Source of the DNA: Chloracidobacterium sp. UBA3360
GTDB lineage: Bacteria > Acidobacteriota > Blastocatellia > Pyrinomonadales > Pyrinomonadaceae
Assembly: GCA_002360555.1 (NCBI GenBank)
Contig: DEQS01000034.1
Coordinates: forward strand, 656 to 15,127
DNA: 14,472 bases
Direction of reading: 5' to 3'
Under the pieces are notes generated by a model, which saw nothing but the letters and a program-made list of their open reading frames with translations, had not been told where the DNA came from and did no database searches. How positions within the stretch are numbered: position 1 is the stretch's first letter; each line of letters begins with the position of its first letter. Below, piece by piece: positions 14,121 through 14,472 of the stretch. The position numbers were made by a program, and so were the translations under genes.

Positions 14121-14472
14121 TTATTTGTTTTGCGTGCGATAACTGCCGCGTGCCCGGACAGAAACGTCGGGCCGCGATACCTTCACCCGCAGATTGTGGA
14201 GCGTGGAGTCCCCGGTCTCTTCGGCCGGATAGAACCCGAGACGGTATTGAAACCGCAATTCGTCGACGATGGCGGCAAACGTCTTTTTCAACTTCCCGTC
14301 TTTGCTCGAATAGAGACGCCCCGCAGTGAGGTCGGATAGTTGTTGCAAAAAGGCCTCGGCAATGCGGTTTTCTTGCTCCATGCGTTCACGCTGACGGTCG
14401 TCGCGACGGCTGGGAAAGCCGATGGGTGGAAAACGGCCAAATATCCCTCCGCCTCGCCGGCCGCGCGGAAAG
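14121..14472 (-). CDS. VWFA-related acidobacterial protein, C-terminal part (5' end beyond window)
   Basis: The minus-strand frame is open from the right window edge to TAA at 14123-14121 and gives at least 116 residues. Its end matches the VWFA-related domain protein family of Acidobacteriota: ELRFQYRLGFYP, then LRVKVSRPDVSVRARGSYR, preceded by the LTAGRLY segment. These proteins are usually secreted and carry a von Willebrand A domain upstream, which is outside the window, so the MIDAS site cannot be checked. The visible part begins with an Arg/Gly/Pro-rich low-complexity stretch (GRRGGGIFGRFPPIGFPSRR), probably an inserted loop or linker. An internal Met (codon at 14379-14381) is not preceded by a clear ribosome binding site and is not the start. 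Its stop abuts that of the convergent lipoprotein gene. Confidence 0.85.
   Translation of the reverse strand, partial: FPRGRRGGGIFGRFPPIGFPSRRDDRQRERMEQENRIAEAFLQQLSDLTAGRLYSSKDGKLKKTFAAIVDELRFQYRLGFYPAEETGDSTLHNLRVKVSRPDVSVRARGSYRTQNK

Noticed and set aside
14121..14381. Complete small gene starting at the internal Met of the right-edge minus-strand frame
   Set aside because: The frame is open to the window edge and the homologous family is much longer, so the Met is internal.

Overview
The window reads as ordinary bacterial chromosome with dense, mostly plus-strand genes and moderate-to-high GC. The best lineage clue is the right-edge minus-strand gene. Its C-terminus matches the VWFA-related family that is strongly expanded in Acidobacteriota. 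With that gene and three families of small palindromic repeats, I infer an acidobacterium, probably class Blastocatellia. This is inference, not proof. I see no phage, insertion sequence, CRISPR array or classical defence island.

Layout, left to right. (1) 1-50: the 5' two-thirds of a tRNA-Asn(GTT) on the minus strand, with a good promoter at 86-114. (2) 193-2114: a TM0106-type RecB-like nuclease with an added RNase H-like exonuclease domain, then a DUF1801 protein, probably one transcript. (3) 2221-7706: a tightly packed run that starts with guaA (GMP synthase, TTG start, clear promoter). It continues with an ABC ATPase of the betaine/choline/ergothioneine class, a twin-arginine-exported amidase, and a permease fused to its own substrate-binding protein. 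The ATPase overlaps guaA and the permease start abuts the amidase stop, so the amidase lies inside a transporter operon. (4) 7707-8061: a 355-base gap of lower GC with several short stems, a possible 25-codon leader ORF, and an interrupted open frame on the minus strand. (5) 8062-9630: a DEAD-box RNA helicase (RhlE type) and a small zinc-ribbon protein, ended by a strong bidirectional terminator that also serves the convergent tail-anchored YqjD/ElaB-like protein at 9704-10060. (6) 10364-11476: an enolase-superfamily enzyme of the o-succinylbenzoate synthase/N-succinylamino acid racemase group. (7) 11565-14120: the ABC-F translation factor EttA, then a lipoprotein of unknown role. (8) 14121-14472: the C-terminal end of a VWFA-related protein on the minus strand, whose stop codon directly abuts that of the lipoprotein.

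Functional picture: the clearest unit is the solute importer (ATPase plus permease-binding protein fusion) with a secreted amidase between its two genes. This suggests, without proving, that an amide-linked compound is cleaved outside the membrane before uptake. EttA and the helicase are housekeeping translation and RNA factors. Three palindromic repeats of three sequence types sit at 6873-6903 (inside a coding linker), 10213-10280 and 11487-11555. I did not find a clearly new system. The best leads are the amidase/transporter operon, the repeat inside the fusion protein's linker, and the helicase leader region.
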